Part shown: positions 26,075 through 33,760 of the stretch, piece by piece
Layout: the number at the start of each line of letters is the position of its first letter
Numbering within the stretch: position 1 is the stretch's first letter
Assembly: GCA_944322095.1 (NCBI GenBank)
Contig: CALUNU010000001.1
Location: forward strand, 62,001 to 126,000
DNA length: 64,000 nucleotides
From: an uncultured Alloprevotella sp.
Lineage (GTDB): Bacteria; Bacteroidota; Bacteroidia; Bacteroidales; Bacteroidaceae
Reading direction: 5' to 3'
Program-made: the position numbers and the translations under genes
Notes under the pieces: model-generated
What the model was told of the DNA's origin: nothing
Seen by the model: the letters and a program-made list of their open reading frames with translations, nothing else
Database searches by the model: none

Positions 26075-27079
26075 TTAAGCTGTTGCTGCTTTTGTGCCGC
26101 CATACACGCCCGACATGGGCATCGCGTCCAGCGTCCGGTCTATCTGTTCCACCTCTTCTTCGGTCAGCGCGATGTCGGCCGCCGCCGCGTTCTCCTGCAA
26201 GCGGTCGGGCCGGCGCGTGCCGGGGATGGGAACGATCCACGGCTTTTTGCAAAGCATCCACGCCAGGGAGACCTGTGCGGGCGTGGCGTTCTTTTCGCGG
26301 GCGATGCGGCGTACGAGGCCCAGCAGCTCGCGGTTTTTCTCGTAGCTGTCGGGCTGGAACTGCGGCATCGCGGCCCGATAGTCGGTCCCCGCGTCGAACT
26401 GCGAAGCCGCGTCGTAGCGGTCGCTGAGCAACCCGTTGGCAAGCGGCGAGAAGGCCACCAGGCCGATGCCCAGCTCCTCCAACGTGGGGAACAGGGCCTC
26501 GTGCCAGCGGGCCATCATCGAATAGCGGTCTTGCACGGCGGTGAGCGGGCATACGGCCGTGGCGCGGCGGATGTCCTCCTCCGACGCCTCCGACAAGCCC
26601 CAATAGAGCACCTTGCCCTCCCGTATCAGGTCGGCCACGGTGCCCGCCACCTCCTCGATGGGCACCTGCGGATCGGGGCGGTGCTGGTAGTAGAGGTCGA
26701 TATAGTCGGTCTGCAAGTGGCGGAGCGAGCCCTCCACCGAGCTGCGTATGGTCTGGGGACGTGAGTCGGGCAGCAGGGGGTAGGGCACCCGGCCGCTTTC
26801 CACGTCGAAGCGCAGGCCGAACTTTGTGGCGACGACCACCTTGTCGCGAAAGGGCTTCAGCGCCCCGCCCAGCAGTTCCTCGTTGTCGTGCGGGCTGTCG
26901 GGCGTGCCATACACCTCGGCCGTGTCGAAGAAGTCGTAGCCCAGGTCGACCGCCCGGGCCAGCAGCTCCGTCATGGCCCGATGGTCGGCAGATGCGCCAT
27001 AGGCGTGGCTCATCCCCATGCAGCCCAGGCCGACGGCCGAGACGCGCAGGCCTCTCTTTCCCAAGTCTCTGTATTTCAT
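26075..27079 (-). CDS. aldo/keto reductase (YakC/AKR13-like)
   Basis: A 334-residue TIM-barrel NADPH-dependent reductase. The catalytic tetrad is visible: Asp in FFDTAEVYG, Tyr in the same block, Lys in VATKFGL, His in YYQHRPDP. The cofactor-binding end is WIVPIPGTRRPDRLQEN. The start (MKYRDLGKRGLRVSAVG) overlaps the flavin reductase stop by 4 bp (ATGA), so the two are translationally coupled. A close paralogue, broken by a stop codon, lies at 29026-30024. It reduces aldehydes or ketones in the cytoplasm; the substrate is not determined. Confidence 0.93.
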   Translation of the reverse strand: MKYRDLGKRGLRVSAVGLGCMGMSHAYGASADHRAMTELLARAVDLGYDFFDTAEVYGTPDSPHDNEELLGGALKPFRDKVVVATKFGLRFDVESGRVPYPLLPDSRPQTIRSSVEGSLRHLQTDYIDLYYQHRPDPQVPIEEVAGTVADLIREGKVLYWGLSEASEEDIRRATAVCPLTAVQDRYSMMARWHEALFPTLEELGIGLVAFSPLANGLLSDRYDAASQFDAGTDYRAAMPQFQPDSYEKNRELLGLVRRIAREKNATPAQVSLAWMLCKKPWIVPIPGTRRPDRLQENAAAADIALTEEEVEQIDRTLDAMPMSGVYGGTKAATA

Positions 27080-27657
27080 AGCGGCTTCTCCCTTGCAACA
27101 AGTTGTTCCCCGTCCTTGAAAGCCGTGCCCACTGTCGGGCCCAGCACGCGGTATGTGCGTGCCGACGAGTCGAACGACAGGGGCTTCAGCTTGTCGAGGT
27201 CCACCCGCCCCCTGTCGTCCAGGATGGACTCGTCGGCCTGCATGTTGATCACTTCGCCCAGCACGTACATTTCGCCCAGGCGCTGCTCCATACTGACGAC
27301 CCTGCACTCCAACGTCAGGGCATATTCCTCGATGACGGGTGCGTCGACAAAAGCGCTTTTCGACACGTGCACGCCTGCCGCTTCCATCTTGTTTGCCTCG
27401 TGTCCCGACACAAGGCCGAAGTAGTCCGACAGCACCAAGTTGTCCGCGCCCGCGATGCTCAGCGTAAAGGCCTTCTTTTTCAGCAGGTTTTCGGTGGTTT
27501 TATGCTCCATAGCCAGGTTTAAGGCCACGTGGTGGGCCGAGCATTGTCCGCCCCAGGCGGCATTCATCGCGTCGGGCGTTCCGTTCTCGTCGTAAGTAGC
27601 CACGATCAGCACCGGCAGCGGAGCCAGAATGGCTTTCTTTCCAAAGTTTTTTCTCAT
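27076..27657 (-). CDS. flavin reductase-like protein (FMN-binding split barrel)
   Basis: A 193-residue protein of the flavin reductase/split-barrel flavoprotein family. The N-terminal PLPVLIVATYDENGTPDAMNAAWGG block and the LSDYFGLVSGHEANKMEAAG segment are typical. Such proteins bind FMN and use NAD(P)H to supply reduced flavin or act directly as reductases. It follows the transporter gene by 13 bp and overlaps the reductase gene at 26075-27079, which suggests that they act on a shared substrate or supply each other with reducing power. Confidence 0.88.
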   Translation of the reverse strand: MRKNFGKKAILAPLPVLIVATYDENGTPDAMNAAWGGQCSAHHVALNLAMEHKTTENLLKKKAFTLSIAGADNLVLSDYFGLVSGHEANKMEAAGVHVSKSAFVDAPVIEEYALTLECRVVSMEQRLGEMYVLGEVINMQADESILDDRGRVDLDKLKPLSFDSSARTYRVLGPTVGTAFKDGEQLVAREKPL

Positions 27658-27670
27658 CGTATCTGCATGT

Positions 27671-28720
27671 TTAGTTTTCGTCCTTCAACGCCGCCTCCCG
27701 TTTCCCCTTTTTCCACAGCTGCCACGAGTTGACGATGTTTTGCCAGATGATGTAGCAGCTCGGCGCCACGGAAATGACGGGCGACAGATAAGTGTAGGCT
27801 GTCCAGATGGCCAGCAGCGTGTTCTTCTGCCCGCTGCCCTGTCCGCAGCTGATGTAGTCGTGGCAGAGCCGGCCCAGCAGCTTTCCCGTGCCAAACTGCC
27901 ATACGCAGACCACAAGCCCCGACGCCGCCAGCAGCAAGAGTACATGCGGGTCGAAGTGGCTGTTTACCACCGAGCGTAGCGTCAGCCCGATGGCGATGAC
28001 GAGCGACACGCCCCACAGGTAGAAAGCCAGGTCGCCCAGCAGCCTCACCGTGCGGGCGTGAACTTTCGGCAGCAGCTCCCGCAGCGCCCAGGCCGCCAGG
28101 AAGGGGCAGATGAGCAGCGGGAAAACGTGCCGCAGGATGAGCGCAAACTGCGCCGCAAACGAGCCCGCCGCGCGCATCTCCACCAGCGGAAACACAGCGG
28201 GTATCATCACCGCCGCCACCAGGTTGCTCACGATTGTGTAGGTGGTCAGCGTGGTTTCGTTGCCGCCCAGCCGCCCCGCAATGACGGCCGCTGCCGTCCC
28301 CGTGGGGGCGATGAGGCAGACCAGTGCCCCCTGCGCCGCCACGCGCCAAGGCCCCGCGGGGAGGAAGTGCGTCGGCACGGCCACTGCCAGGCAGCACACC
28401 AGCTGAAGCAGCAGCAGCGCCACGTGCCACCGCTTGATGCGCATCTCGCGCGGGTTGACCTTGCAGAACGTGGCAAACAGCATTACGAAGATGAAGAAGG
28501 GCATCGCGTAGCCGCTCACCCCGTTGGCCACGGCTTTGAGCGGCGCGAGCCACGGGGCAAAGTGAAACGCAGCGTAGACGCCAAAGCCCGCGCACATGCC
28601 GAGCGGCAGCGTCCACATCTTGAAGAAGCGCATGATTCTTTCTTTCGCTCCGGCCCCGCCCTTGTGCTTGGCAGCAACGGTGCGGGCCTCGCCCTGCGCC
28701 TTCTTTGTTGCGGTGTTCAT
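27671..28720 (-). CDS. BASS-family (bile acid:sodium symporter-like) transporter
   Basis: A 349-residue polytopic membrane protein with a ~30-residue Lys/Ala-rich cytoplasmic N-terminus and about nine or ten hydrophobic segments, in the pattern of the bile acid:Na+ symporter superfamily. APTGTAAAVIAGRLGG and the downstream NLVAAVMIPAVFPLVE lie in the substrate/ion-binding half. The transported solute (an organic anion or keto acid) cannot be told from sequence. It is the first gene of the transporter-flavin reductase-aldo/keto reductase-hydrolase run, driven by a promoter with the putative AraC site at 28750-28816. Confidence 0.8.
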   Translation of the reverse strand: MNTATKKAQGEARTVAAKHKGGAGAKERIMRFFKMWTLPLGMCAGFGVYAAFHFAPWLAPLKAVANGVSGYAMPFFIFVMLFATFCKVNPREMRIKRWHVALLLLQLVCCLAVAVPTHFLPAGPWRVAAQGALVCLIAPTGTAAAVIAGRLGGNETTLTTYTIVSNLVAAVMIPAVFPLVEMRAAGSFAAQFALILRHVFPLLICPFLAAWALRELLPKVHARTVRLLGDLAFYLWGVSLVIAIGLTLRSVVNSHFDPHVLLLLAASGLVVCVWQFGTGKLLGRLCHDYISCGQGSGQKNTLLAIWTAYTYLSPVISVAPSCYIIWQNIVNSWQLWKKGKREAALKDEN

Positions 28721-28749
28721 ATTCAGTCAGTTTTTTTCGCTTGACAATG

Positions 28750-28777
28750 CAAAATTAAGGCCCCCGCCCGGCCCTGT
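28750..28777 (-). promoter_or_regulatory. promoter of the BASS transporter operon (weak -33)
   Basis: The reverse-strand -7 box is TAATTTTG (28750-28757). The 20-bp spacer runs to 28777, where a TTTG is expected but TATGG is found. The conserved element at 28778-28817 abuts this position. A missing -33 next to a regulator site is the usual sign of activator dependence. Confidence 0.6.
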
Positions 28778-28817
28778 CCATACACAGATTACGGATTGAT
28801 GCACCCATTTCACCGAA
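28778..28817. promoter_or_regulatory. putative AraC-family operator, copy 1
   Basis: A 40-bp block that begins CCATACACAGATTACGGATT and ends TTTCACCGAA. It matches copy 2 at 34851-34890 in 39 of 40 positions and lies at the same distance (20 bp) from the -7 box of the gene it precedes. A third diverged copy is at 34929-34962 beside the regulator gene. Binding by the AraC protein is inferred from location and geometry. Confidence 0.65.
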
Positions 28818-28858
28818 CGTAATGGCAGGGGCCGACTTTCAGGAAACGCCAAGGCCAG

Positions 28859-28943
28859 ATACTGCGATTTTCGCGGCTTGGTATTGCAATTTCGCGGCTT
28901 GGTATTGCAATTTCACGGCTTGGTATTGCATTTTCGCGGCTTG
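28859..28943. repeat. four tandem 21-bp repeats
   Basis: Units begin at 28859, 28881, 28902 and 28923 and follow the pattern GTATTGCAATTTCGCGGCTTG, with 1-3 changes each; the first has one extra T. The 21-bp period equals two helical turns, placing every unit on one face of the DNA. The array sits about 40 bp upstream of operator copy 1 and 15 bp from the terminator of the preceding transcript. Confidence 0.85.
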
Positions 28944-28958
28944 ATATATCGTAAGAAA

Positions 28959-28993
28959 GCGGTCTGGTTGTGGGCTGTTCACAACCAGACCGC
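28959..28993 (-). terminator. terminator of the 34729-29026 gene run
   Basis: Fourteen-bp perfect arms (28959-28972 and 28980-28993) with a 7-nt loop, followed on the reverse strand by TTTCTTA. It lies 33 bp after the aldo/keto reductase pseudogene and before the next promoter, and separates the two transcripts. Confidence 0.75.
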
Positions 28994-29025
28994 CTACGAC
29001 AGACTGACGACGATGTTGGAGCTCG

Positions 29026-30024
29026 CTATTCCTTCACCTTCAATCCGCCGAACACGTCGCTCATCTCCATGCCGTTTAAAGCCTCGTCGATGGCCTGCAC
29101 TTCGTCCGGTGTGAAGTTGACGTCGGCCGCCGCGGCGTTCTCCTGCAAGCGGTCGGGCTTGCGGGTGCCGGGGATGGGAACAATCCACGGCTTTTTGCAA
29201 AGCATCCACGCCAGGGAGACCTGTGCGGGCGTGGCGTGGTGCGCGTCGGCCAGGCGGTTGACGAGGGCGAACAGGTGGCGGTTTTTCTCGAAGCTTTCGG
29301 CCGAGAACTGAGGCATCGTGCTGCGGAAGTCGGTCTGAGCGTCGAACCGGGTCTGCGCGTTGTAGCACGCGGAGAGCAGGCCGTTGGCGAGCGGAGAGAA
29401 TGCCATCAGCCCCACGCCCAGCTCATCGAGCACGGGAAACAGCGACTCGTGTCAGCGCGCCATCATCGAATATCGGTTTTGCACGGCGGCAACGGGGCAT
29501 ACCTTGTGTGCCCGGCGCAGGTAGGCTTCGTCGGCCTCGGAGATGCCCCAATGCAATATTTTGCCCTCCCGGATAAGTTCCGCCATAGTCTGCGCCACCG
29601 TCTCCGGCTCCACATTGGGGTCGATGCGGTGCTGGATGTAAAGGTCGATGTGGTCGGTATGCAGGCGTTGGAGCGAACCTTCCACGGCGCTGCGTATGGT
29701 TTGGGGAGACGAGTCGGCCAGAACGGGCCACGGCCAAGGCACGCTGCGGTCCATCGCGATGCCAAACTTCGTGGCGAGCACCACACGGTCGCGGTAGGGG
29801 CGCAGGGCGTCGCCCACGAGGTGCTCGTTGTCGTGCGGGTCGGCGGCTGTGCCGTAGCTCTCGGCCGTGTCGAACAGCGTGTAGCCCAAGTCGACCGCCC
29901 AGGCCAGCAGTTCGGTCATTTCCCGCTTGTCGGCCGTTTGTCCATAGGTGTGGCTCATGCCCATGCAGCCCAGCCCCACGGCTGAGACGCGGAGGCCGCT
30001 GCGTCCAAAGTTTCTGTATTTCAT
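29026..30024 (-). pseudogene. aldo/keto reductase gene interrupted by an in-frame TGA
   Basis: The reading frame starts at 30024 (MKYRNFGRSGLRVSAVG) and codes for a YakC/AKR13-like reductase closely related to the one at 26075-27079. The tetrad blocks LFDTAESYG, LATKFGI and YIQHRIDP are present. After NRYSMMAR a TGA (29452-29454) interrupts the frame, which then continues as HESLFPVLDELG to a normal C-terminus. The intact paralogue has Trp (TGG) there (MMARWHEALFP), so one G-to-A change explains it. It starts 3 bp after the FMN reductase stop and is the last gene before the terminator. Confidence 0.85.
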
Positions 30025-30027
30025 ACG

Positions 30028-30705
30028 TCAGACTCCTGTTCCCAGTTCATACGCCTGCTGCATAAACGCGGTGCCTTTGACGCTGCCTTTCCGCCCCAGT
30101 CCGATGGCTTTCACCATGCCCCGCTCGGTGGGGTTGGGCAGGCACATAACGAAGCCGCGGAAGGCGGCGATGGCATAGTCGGCCGTGCTCTCGGCATTGT
30201 CGGCACAGGCGGTGATGTAGTAAAACTCCTTGTTTTTCAAGTCGGTGTAGTGTGAGTAGGTGCGATCGATGAGCGTTTTCATCTGCCCGTCGATGTTCAT
30301 GAAGTAGACAGGGCTGGAAAGCACGATAATGTCGGCATCGAGCATCTTGCGCACGATGGTTGGCGCGTCGTCGGTGGCCACGTCGGCGCTGTCGGCCACG
30401 TGGCGCTCGTCGGCTTCCTGGAAGAAGCGGATGTCGTAGTCGCTCACGAATATCTTTTCCACCTGCGCGCCCGCAGCCTTGGCCCCGCGGGCAAACTCAT
30501 CGCAGAGCAGGTCGGTGTTTCCCCCGCGGCGCGGGCTGCCGGAGAGGATGAGCACGCTTTTATGGGCTTTTTTGATGGTGGAGGTGTCGGAACGGTTGAT
30601 GTGGTAGCGGTCTTGCTCTGCCGCTGCCTGTTCGCCGCTGTTTCCGCACGATGCGAGCATCGCTACGACGAGGGCGAGAAAGAGCGTTGAAATGATGTGT
30701 CTCAT
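30028..30705 (-). CDS. lipoprotein NAD(P)H-dependent FMN reductase / flavodoxin-like
   Basis: A 225-residue protein with a lipoprotein signal (LASCGN, Cys at about 20), so it should be tethered on the periplasmic side. The rest is a flavodoxin-like fold of the NADPH-dependent FMN reductase/iron-sulfur flavoprotein group: SGSPRRGGNTDLLCDEF (FMN phosphate site) and ADIIVLSSPVYFMNIDGQMKT (isoalloxazine-binding loop). There is no Cys cluster for an Fe-S centre in the domain. It lies between the exported aldo/keto reductase and the disrupted one. Confidence 0.85.
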   Translation of the reverse strand: MRHIISTLFLALVVAMLASCGNSGEQAAAEQDRYHINRSDTSTIKKAHKSVLILSGSPRRGGNTDLLCDEFARGAKAAGAQVEKIFVSDYDIRFFQEADERHVADSADVATDDAPTIVRKMLDADIIVLSSPVYFMNIDGQMKTLIDRTYSHYTDLKNKEFYYITACADNAESTADYAIAAFRGFVMCLPNPTERGMVKAIGLGRKGSVKGTAFMQQAYELGTGV

Positions 30706-30714
30706 GATAATGAA

Positions 30715-30798
30715 GAATTGATAATGGATATTTGAGAATTGATAATTGGGGAATGAGAACTGATAATTGTCAATTGTCCATTATCAATTCTCAATTGC
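30715..30798. repeat. AT-rich heptanucleotide tandem repeat, tract B (12 units, inverting)
   Basis: Twelve 7-bp units in register. The left part reads AATTGAN-like and the right part TCAATTN-like, so the array switches strand near 30765 and can fold into a long imperfect hairpin. It overlaps the last codons and stop of the aldo/keto reductase gene at 30784-31740. Confidence 0.8.
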
Positions 30799-31740
30799 CT
30801 TGTTTCCCCAGACCATCCGCTTCACGTCGTCGAGCGTGGCGCCCGAGATGCGCTGCTCCTTGTTGAGCGAGCGTATTTGCTGCATCTCGGCGTCGGTAAG
30901 GGTAAAGTCGAAAATTTGGATGTTCTCCTTGATGTAGTCGGGGTTGGTGGCGCCGGGGATGACGGAGAAACCCTCCTGGATGTGCCAGCGCAGGATGACT
31001 TGGGCGGGCGTCTTGCCGTGCGCCCGGGCTATCTGCTTGATGACGGGGGCGTGCAGCAGCAGGCCCTGGCTCTGGGCACCGCCCAGCGGATACCAGCACT
31101 CCACCTGGATGCCATTCTCTGCGGCCTTCTTGCGCACCGCCACGCGCTGGGTGTAGGGGTGACACTCCATTTGGAGCACGGCGGGCTTGATGGTGGCCTT
31201 TTCCATAATCTCGTCGAACGCCTCGTCGCTGGTGTCGAAGTTGCTGATGCCGAGGGCGCGCACCTTGCCCATCTTTACGGCCTTTTCCATGTCGCGCCAC
31301 GCACCGAGATAGTCGCCCACGGGCTGGTGGACGTAGAGCAGGTCGATGTAGTCGAGCTGCATGCGGTCGAGCATTGCGTCGATGGCCCGGAGCGACTTGC
31401 CCTCGCCGTATTCAGTAGGCCAGAGCTTGCTGGTGATCCATATCTCGCTGCGGGGGATGCCGCTCTCCTTGACGGCCTGTCCCACGCCTTCCTCGTCGTT
31501 GTAGGCATGGGCGGTGTCGATGTGGCGGTAGCCCGTGCGCAGGGCGGTGAGGCACGACTGCTTGCACACCTCGTTGGAGCCTTGCAAGAAGGTGCCCAGT
31601 CCGAAGCGGGGCATCTCCACGCCGTTGTTCAGCTCGACCACGGGCACGCCGGCGGTCGTTGTTTTCTCCTGTGCGTTCACCACGCACGCGCCGCTCATGA
31701 GCAGGGCGGCAGCGAGGAGGAGTTTTTTCAGTGAGTTCAT
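30784..31740 (-). CDS. exported aldo/keto reductase (DkgA-like)
   Basis: A 318-residue protein. A signal peptide (MNSLKKLLLAAALLMSGACV, cut after VNA) precedes a complete 2,5-diketo-D-gluconate reductase-type barrel. The tetrad is Asp/Tyr in HIDTAHAYND, Lys in ITSKLW and His in YVHQPVG. The cofactor region is FSVIPGATNPDYIKEN. DkgA-type enzymes reduce methylglyoxal and beta-keto esters with NADPH. Export is unexpected for an NADPH enzyme and there is no twin-arginine motif. The last residues AIEN and the stop are made by heptamer repeat DNA. The start was placed at 31740 because a classical signal peptide begins there. Confidence 0.88.
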   Translation of the reverse strand: MNSLKKLLLAAALLMSGACVVNAQEKTTTAGVPVVELNNGVEMPRFGLGTFLQGSNEVCKQSCLTALRTGYRHIDTAHAYNDEEGVGQAVKESGIPRSEIWITSKLWPTEYGEGKSLRAIDAMLDRMQLDYIDLLYVHQPVGDYLGAWRDMEKAVKMGKVRALGISNFDTSDEAFDEIMEKATIKPAVLQMECHPYTQRVAVRKKAAENGIQVECWYPLGGAQSQGLLLHAPVIKQIARAHGKTPAQVILRWHIQEGFSVIPGATNPDYIKENIQIFDFTLTDAEMQQIRSLNKEQRISGATLDDVKRMVWGNKAIEN

Positions 31741-31799
31741 CTGTGTTTCGTTTTTGGTTGGTTCTTTGTTGGTTTTGCCTCGTCGTTCGGCGTTTGGCA

Positions 31800-32744
31800 T
31801 CATCGGTGCAGCGTGACCTGCGTGAGGAAACGGTCGAACCACGTGGTCCATTCGCCCTGCGCACCGAAGCCGTGTGGCCAGCCTTCCAGCACGTGTTCCT
31901 CCACCTGCACGCCGGCTGCACGGGCAGCGTCGGCGTTGGCGACGAACTGCTGGTAGAAGGGGTCGCGCGTGCCATAGGTGTAGAATGTCGGGGGAATGGC
32001 GCCGGCACGCAGGTCGTCCACGTTGTTGTTCGACACGCTCAGCCGCCCGTAGAACGAGTAGATCATACCGATGGCGCATACGTCGGCCGACACCTCGTCG
32101 AGCGCATCGGGAACGTAGCTGCCGTCCAGCGCCGTGCCGTTCACCAGTCCGTCGAAGTGGAGCGCCTCGTCGCCGCAAAGGATGCCGCCTGCGGAAAAGC
32201 CTACCGAGGCGATACAGTCGGGGGCGATGCCATAGCGGGCGGCGCGTGCCAGGTCAAGACTGCCTTTTTCCATCGTATATGGGCGCACGCGGTAGTTCAC
32301 CACGAAGCTCTGCCAGCCCAGCGCTGCCAGTAGCTCTGCCACGGGCGCGCCCTCGTTTCCGCTGCGAAACATGAACGCGCCGCCGGGGCATACCATCACG
32401 GCTCCTTTCACCTCCACGCTGTCGGGCACGGGATACCATATTATATAGGGGCGGAAGTCGGGGTCGTCCTGATAGCTGCCGTTGTTCACGGTGTAGCTGG
32501 TCACGGCCGGCATGTTTCCCTCGGGCCACAGATAGATGCGTTCCGCATCGGGGGCGTCGGCGGCGGGAGCTTCGCCGATGGGGCCGGTTGGCAGGCTGCT
32601 GTCCGCGCTCTCGCAGGCCGCCGGCATTGCCGTGGCGAACAGCAGGCAAAGCGCCGGGAATGTTTTGAGCAGGCGGGAGCAAAAAGAGCTTGCCGCTCCG
32701 CTCGGGCGGGTGAAAAGCCGCGTGGAGCGAAATGTTTTTTTCAT
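31800..32744 (-). CDS. exported alpha/beta hydrolase (esterase/BD-FAE-like)
   Basis: A 314-residue protein with a long basic N-terminus and hydrophobic stretch (about residues 25-44) that ends in AAC, so it is exported and possibly lipidated. The hydrolase domain has the oxyanion motif CPGGAFMFRSGNEG, the nucleophile elbow VGFSAGG, the acid block YGTRDPFY and the His in WPHGFG. This is the lipase/acetyl-esterase (BD-FAE) branch, often found with carbohydrate or xenobiotic esters. It precedes the exported reductase by 59 bp. Confidence 0.85.
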   Translation of the reverse strand: MKKTFRSTRLFTRPSGAASSFCSRLLKTFPALCLLFATAMPAACESADSSLPTGPIGEAPAADAPDAERIYLWPEGNMPAVTSYTVNNGSYQDDPDFRPYIIWYPVPDSVEVKGAVMVCPGGAFMFRSGNEGAPVAELLAALGWQSFVVNYRVRPYTMEKGSLDLARAARYGIAPDCIASVGFSAGGILCGDEALHFDGLVNGTALDGSYVPDALDEVSADVCAIGMIYSFYGRLSVSNNNVDDLRAGAIPPTFYTYGTRDPFYQQFVANADAARAAGVQVEEHVLEGWPHGFGAQGEWTTWFDRFLTQVTLHR

Positions 32745-32812
32745 GCGCGGATTATCTGATAAAGTTGGTACGTATGTTTTCCGTTTACGAGCAACACTTC
32801 AGCCTGCGGCCG

Positions 32813-33661
32813 TCATTTGCTCTTTCCATAGCTGCAAAGCCATTTCACCGTCTGCGGGTCGTAGTGGGAGAAGAACAGGCTGTGGCCCAGGTCGAGCTGG
32901 CGGATGGCCTGCATGTCGTCGTCGCTCAGCGCGAAGCCGAACACGTCGATGTTTTGCTCCATGCGCTCCTTGCGCACCGACTTGGGGATGACAACGACGC
33001 CGCGCTGGACGAGGTAGCGCAGGGCGATTTGTGCCGCGCTCTTGCCGTACTTGGCGCCGAGGGCTACGAGCGTGGCGTTGCTGAAGAGGTTGTTGCGCCC
33101 CTCGGCAAACGGGCCCCACGCCATGATGTGTGCGCCGTACTGCTCCATAATCTTCTGCGCCTCAATCTGCTGGTTGAACACGTGGGTCTCCACCTGGTTG
33201 ACCATGGGCGGTATCTCGCTGAACTCGCAGAGGTCGATGAAGCGGTCGGGGTAGAAGTTCGACACGCCGATGGCGCGGAGCTTGCCGGCCCGGTACGCCT
33301 CTTCCATGGCTCGCCACGTGCCGTAGTAGTCGCTGAACGGCTGGTGAATGAGGAGCAGGTCGATGTAGCTGGTCTGCAAGCGGCGGAGCGACTCGTCGAT
33401 GCTGGCCTTGGCCCGTTCGTAGCCGGCGTTGGCTATCCATACTTTCGTTACGACGAACAGCTGCTCGCGGGGTACGCCACAGCCCCTCAGGGCGTTGCCC
33501 ACGTTTTGCTCGTTGCCGTATGCTTGCGCCGTGTCGATGAGGTGGTAACCCACGCTGATGGCATCCTTTACGCACCGCTCGCATTCCGACGGCGATACCT
33601 GGTAGACGCCATAGCCCAGAATGGGCATTTCGACGCCGTTTCTCAATGTTACTGTATCCAT
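32813..33661 (-). CDS. aldo/keto reductase (DkgA/YtbE-like), cytoplasmic
   Basis: A 282-residue barrel with all tetrad residues: Asp and Tyr in LIDTAQAYGNE, Lys in VVTKVW and His in LLIHQPFSDYYG. The C-terminal cofactor block is VVIPKSVRKERMEQN (the family's IPKS motif). There is no signal peptide. This is the island member closest to E. coli DkgA/YqhE, which reduces methylglyoxal and is regulated with yqhD by an AraC-type activator. It follows the hydrolase at 33761-34729 by 99 bp. Confidence 0.92.
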   Translation of the reverse strand: MDTVTLRNGVEMPILGYGVYQVSPSECERCVKDAISVGYHLIDTAQAYGNEQNVGNALRGCGVPREQLFVVTKVWIANAGYERAKASIDESLRRLQTSYIDLLLIHQPFSDYYGTWRAMEEAYRAGKLRAIGVSNFYPDRFIDLCEFSEIPPMVNQVETHVFNQQIEAQKIMEQYGAHIMAWGPFAEGRNNLFSNATLVALGAKYGKSAAQIALRYLVQRGVVVIPKSVRKERMEQNIDVFGFALSDDDMQAIRQLDLGHSLFFSHYDPQTVKWLCSYGKSK

Positions 33662-33760
33662 ATTCTTTGATTGTTTTGTTGTTTAGTAGTTTCGTTTTCT
33701 TGATGCAGGCTGAGCCGGCGGGGCCTGTTCGTTCACGGGCCGTTTGCCGCGGGGCTCCCG

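Noticed and set aside
28859-28943. 21-bp repeats as a CRISPR array
   Set aside because: The units are contiguous with no spacers, and no cas genes are present. The heptamer tracts are rejected for the same reason.
29452-29454. TGA as selenocysteine or Trp recoding
   Set aside because: Many other genes in the window end at TGA, there is no evident SECIS element, and aldo/keto reductases have no Cys/Sec at this site; a mutation or read error is simpler.
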